Assembly (NCBI GenBank): GCA_021793595.1
Contig: JAJYSL010000078.1
Location: 1 to 18,230, forward strand
Length of the DNA: 18,230 bases
Direction of reading: 5' to 3'
From: Acidobacteriota bacterium
GTDB lineage: Bacteria > Acidobacteriota > Terriglobia > Terriglobales > Acidobacteriaceae
A program made the position numbers and the translations under genes. Below the pieces are notes generated by a model. It did no database searches, was not told the origin of the DNA, and saw only the letters and a list, made by a program, of their open reading frames with translations. Shown here one piece after another: positions 15,790 through 18,230 of the stretch (positions are counted from its first letter, which is position 1; each line of letters starts with the position of its first letter).

Positions 15790-15863
15790 TTCATTCACAA
15801 TCTAAATTCTGAAATCGCGTCGAAATATGCTTCAATGCAGAAGAACTGTTTTTGCTTGTCGCC

Positions 15864-17417
15864 ATGCTTGAACTTCCGTCCATGTCGTTTGAAGAAATGC
15901 TTCGCGGAGTGAGGCTTCGCAAGCGCGCCGGCTCCTATCCGCGGGTCACCGACGTGGTGTACGACTCGCGTAAAGTGTCCGGTGGTGCATTGTTTGTTGC
16001 CATGCACGGTGGCACTACGGATGGAAACCGCTTTGTAGAAAACGCGCTGCAGCGAGGGGCTGTCGCACTGGTGACGGATTCGGAGCCGACGTGGCAGAAG
16101 ATTCGCGAGGATCATCCTGACCTTGCGGTTGCCCTTGTAGGGCATGGACGCCGCGCACTGGCGGAGATCAGCGCGAACTTCCTTTCGCATCCCGAGCGCA
16201 GTCTGCGTCTGAGCGGTGTGACCGGTACGAACGGCAAGACCACGACGACATATTTGTTGGAGTCGATGCTGCGGAACGCTGGTCGTATTTCTGTTATGGT
16301 TGGTACGATTGAATACCACGTCGGCAATCAAGTCCGACCCTCTCCGCACACCACGCCGGAATCGCGTGACCTGTTGCAGTTGTTCGCCGAAGGTGTTGCG
16401 GCCGGCGCGACCGAAGCGGTGATGGAAGTGTCGTCTCATGCATTGGAGCAGGGAAGAGTCTGGGGCCTGCATTGGGATACAGCCGTATTTACCAACCTGA
16501 CTCAGGATCATCTCGACTTTCACGGCACGATGGAAGCGTATTTTGCAGCGAAGGCGAAGATGTTTACCGGGGAGAATGGAGCGGCTGCGCCACGCGTGGC
16601 GATCGTCCATAGTGAAGATGAATATGGGCGGCGTCTGCTCCCTATGGCGCGAGCTGCGGGATGCGAAGTGGTGGAGTTCGGACTGGAGCGCGGAGATTTT
16701 CGCGCGGCAGAGGTTCAGCTGGGCGCGAATGGAACTCGCTTTCAAATGGTGACTCCGACGGGGAGCTTGGATTTGCAGACTCATCTGCCTGGACCGGTGA
16801 ATGTGCTGAACTTGCTGGCAGCTTCTGCTGCGGCAATGGCTCGGGGATTGACGCCTGAGGAAATTGCACGCGGAGTGGAAGCGATTTCGTATGTGCCCGG
16901 ACGATTTCAAACGGTGGATTGTGGCCAGCCGTTTACCGTCGCGGTCGACTACGCTCACACTGACGACGCGCTGAGAAACGTGACGCGGCTGGCGCGTCAA
17001 TTGGCGGCTCTGCGGCATGGGCGGGTGATCACCGTATTCGGATGTGGTGGCGATCGCGACCGCAGCAAGCGTCCGCGAATGGGTCTGGCAGCGGGACAAG
17101 GCAGCGACTTTGTCATCGCGACCAGCGATAATCCCCGCTCAGAAGATCCCGACGCGATCCTCGACGAAATTCTTCCGGGACTGAAAGCGAGCGGCGTGCA
17201 GTTTGAGGTAGAGGCGGATCGTGCGCGTGCGATTCGGATGGCCGTGCGCAAGGCGCGAGAGAACGACGTGGTGGTGATTGCCGGCAAGGGTCACGAGAAA
17301 GTGCAAGTCCTGCGCGATCGAACGATTCCGTTTGACGACGCAGCGGAAGCGAGAGAAGCGTTGCTGGAGCGCTATCGAAAATCTCAACGCGCACTGCTGG
17401 GAGCGGAGTGGAACTGA
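15864..17417 (+). CDS. murE: UDP-MurNAc-L-alanyl-D-glutamate--2,6-diaminopimelate ligase MurE
   Basis: About 517 residues, a cytoplasmic Mur ligase that adds the third amino acid to the peptidoglycan precursor using ATP. Marks: TDVVYDSRKVSGGALFVA (29-46) for the UDP substrate, P-loop GVTGTNGKTTTT (118-129), MEVSSHALEQGRV (187-199), FTNLTQDHLDFHGTMEAYFAAKAKMF (about 209-234) with the lysine that is carbamylated, VPGRFQ (344-349), VDYAHTDDAL (361-370) and VFGCGGDRDRSKRP (391-404). DNPR at 422-425 is the motif that recognises meso-diaminopimelate, so the organism should have DAP-type peptidoglycan. The start is not secure: TTG at 15852 and ATG at 15864 or 15882 are in frame and none has a good ribosome binding site. 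The gene overlaps murF by ten bases. Confidence 0.95.
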   Translation: MLELPSMSFEEMLRGVRLRKRAGSYPRVTDVVYDSRKVSGGALFVAMHGGTTDGNRFVENALQRGAVALVTDSEPTWQKIREDHPDLAVALVGHGRRALAEISANFLSHPERSLRLSGVTGTNGKTTTTYLLESMLRNAGRISVMVGTIEYHVGNQVRPSPHTTPESRDLLQLFAEGVAAGATEAVMEVSSHALEQGRVWGLHWDTAVFTNLTQDHLDFHGTMEAYFAAKAKMFTGENGAAAPRVAIVHSEDEYGRRLLPMARAAGCEVVEFGLERGDFRAAEVQLGANGTRFQMVTPTGSLDLQTHLPGPVNVLNLLAASAAAMARGLTPEEIARGVEAISYVPGRFQTVDCGQPFTVAVDYAHTDDALRNVTRLARQLAALRHGRVITVFGCGGDRDRSKRPRMGLAAGQGSDFVIATSDNPRSEDPDAILDEILPGLKASGVQFEVEADRARAIRMAVRKARENDVVVIAGKGHEKVQVLRDRTIPFDDAAEAREALLERYRKSQRALLGAEWN

Positions 17418-18230
17418 GTCTGGAACAAATTCGCGAATGGACGGTAGCCGAGTTTGCTGCTGGATCGACGGCGGCCCATATCGGCACGGCGACTGCTAGG
17501 GGGTATTCGATCGACTCGCGAAACATTCAGGCGGGCGATTTGTTCTTTGCCATCCATGGGGAGCGTTTCGACGGGCATGACTTTGTTGACCAGTCGATAG
17601 AAGCGGGAGCGGTTGCGGCGGTGATTGCGCGGGCTCATCTTGCGCGCTATACCAGTGATGCGACCCGAAAGCGTCTGCTGCTGGTGGACGAACCGTTGAC
17701 AGCGATGCAGCGACTGGCATCTTCGGTGCGTCGTCATTGGGGAAGGCGCGTCATCGGCATTACCGGCAGCGCCGGAAAAACCACCACCAAGGAAGCGATT
17801 GCGCAGGTGTTGGCATCGCGTTTCCGCGTGCATAAATCGCATGGGAATTTGAACAATCATTTTGGCCTGCCGTTGCAGTTGTTGCGGCTGCAGCCAGAAC
17901 ATGAAGTTGCGATTCTGGAAATGGGCATGTCGCACGCGGGGGAGATTGCCGCGTTGTGCAAGATTGCCGCTCCGGATTGGGGCGTGGTGACCAACGTCGG
18001 CACGGCACATATCGAGAATTTTTCCGACGGGCAGGCCGGGATTGCTCGCGCCAAATATGAACTGATCGCATCGCTGCCGCGCATGGGAACTGCGATTCTG
18101 AATTCCGATGACGAGTATGTCCGGCAATTTGGACGAGACTTTGCAGGTAAGTCCATTTATTTCGGAACCGGAAAGCTGGCTGATCCACGCGCGGAATCGA
18201 TCACGCCGATGGGCGCGGAAGGCACTCGCT
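17408..18230 (+). CDS. murF: UDP-MurNAc-tripeptide--D-alanyl-D-alanine ligase MurF (partial, runs off window)
   Basis: The frame opens with GTG at 17408 and is still open at the window end, giving the first 274 residues of an enzyme usually of about 450-480. MurF joins D-Ala-D-Ala to the UDP-MurNAc-tripeptide, the last cytoplasmic step of the stem peptide. Marks: GYSIDSRNIQAGDLFFAIHGERFDGHDFV (about 32-60), P-loop GITGSAGKTTTKE (117-129), HKSHGNLNNHFGLPL (about 142-156), ILEMGMSHAGEIAAL (169-183), VVTNVGTAHIENF (193-205) and AKYELI (215-220). It overlaps the 3' end of murE by ten bases, with GGGAG just ahead of the GTG, so translational coupling is likely. No internal stop or frameshift is seen in the visible part. 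Confidence 0.94.
   Translation, partial: MELSLEQIREWTVAEFAAGSTAAHIGTATARGYSIDSRNIQAGDLFFAIHGERFDGHDFVDQSIEAGAVAAVIARAHLARYTSDATRKRLLLVDEPLTAMQRLASSVRRHWGRRVIGITGSAGKTTTKEAIAQVLASRFRVHKSHGNLNNHFGLPLQLLRLQPEHEVAILEMGMSHAGEIAALCKIAAPDWGVVTNVGTAHIENFSDGQAGIARAKYELIASLPRMGTAILNSDDEYVRQFGRDFAGKSIYFGTGKLADPRAESITPMGAEGTR

Overview
The window looks like a chromosomal segment of an Acidobacteriota bacterium (Koribacter/Terriglobales-like). This is inferred from the gene mix: a Gram-negative dcw cluster whose FtsI ends in a PASTA domain, a MurE with the meso-diaminopimelate motif, an outer-membrane beta-barrel protein, DUF3617 and DUF2127 proteins, a large PDZ/membrane/GAF/SpoIIE phosphatase, and a GC-rich base composition. 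Assignment below phylum is not supported by what I can read. I see no rRNA, tRNA, CRISPR array or insertion sequence.

Left part (1-4769), minus strand: a two-gene unit. The first gene is a multidomain PP2C-type (SpoIIE) phosphatase carrying PDZ, membrane and GAF regions. Nine bases behind it follows a secreted two-domain alpha/beta hydrolase related to acetyl-xylan esterases. A short divergent intergenic region (4770-4904) separates this unit from plus-strand genes.

Middle part (4905-10338), plus strand: a membrane acyltransferase (family 3), a DXS-type thiamine-diphosphate enzyme preceded by a strong hairpin, then three envelope proteins: a DUF3617 periplasmic protein with a good predicted promoter, an outer-membrane beta-barrel protein and a DUF2127 membrane protein.

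Then comes about 617 bases without a gene (10339-10955). It holds several inverted repeats, a candidate promoter and a phased set of GTGG repeats that look like MraZ boxes.

Right part (10956-18230), plus strand: the division and cell wall (dcw) cluster, mraZ-rsmH-[39-aa small membrane ORF + terminator]-ftsL-ftsI-murE-murF; murF runs off the window. MraZ probably autoregulates the cluster. RsmH methylates 16S rRNA. FtsL and FtsI act at the septum. MurE and MurF add the third residue and the D-Ala-D-Ala dipeptide to the peptidoglycan precursor. The most unusual point is the small ORF with a strong ribosome binding site and its own intrinsic terminator, set inside this otherwise continuous cluster directly ahead of ftsL.
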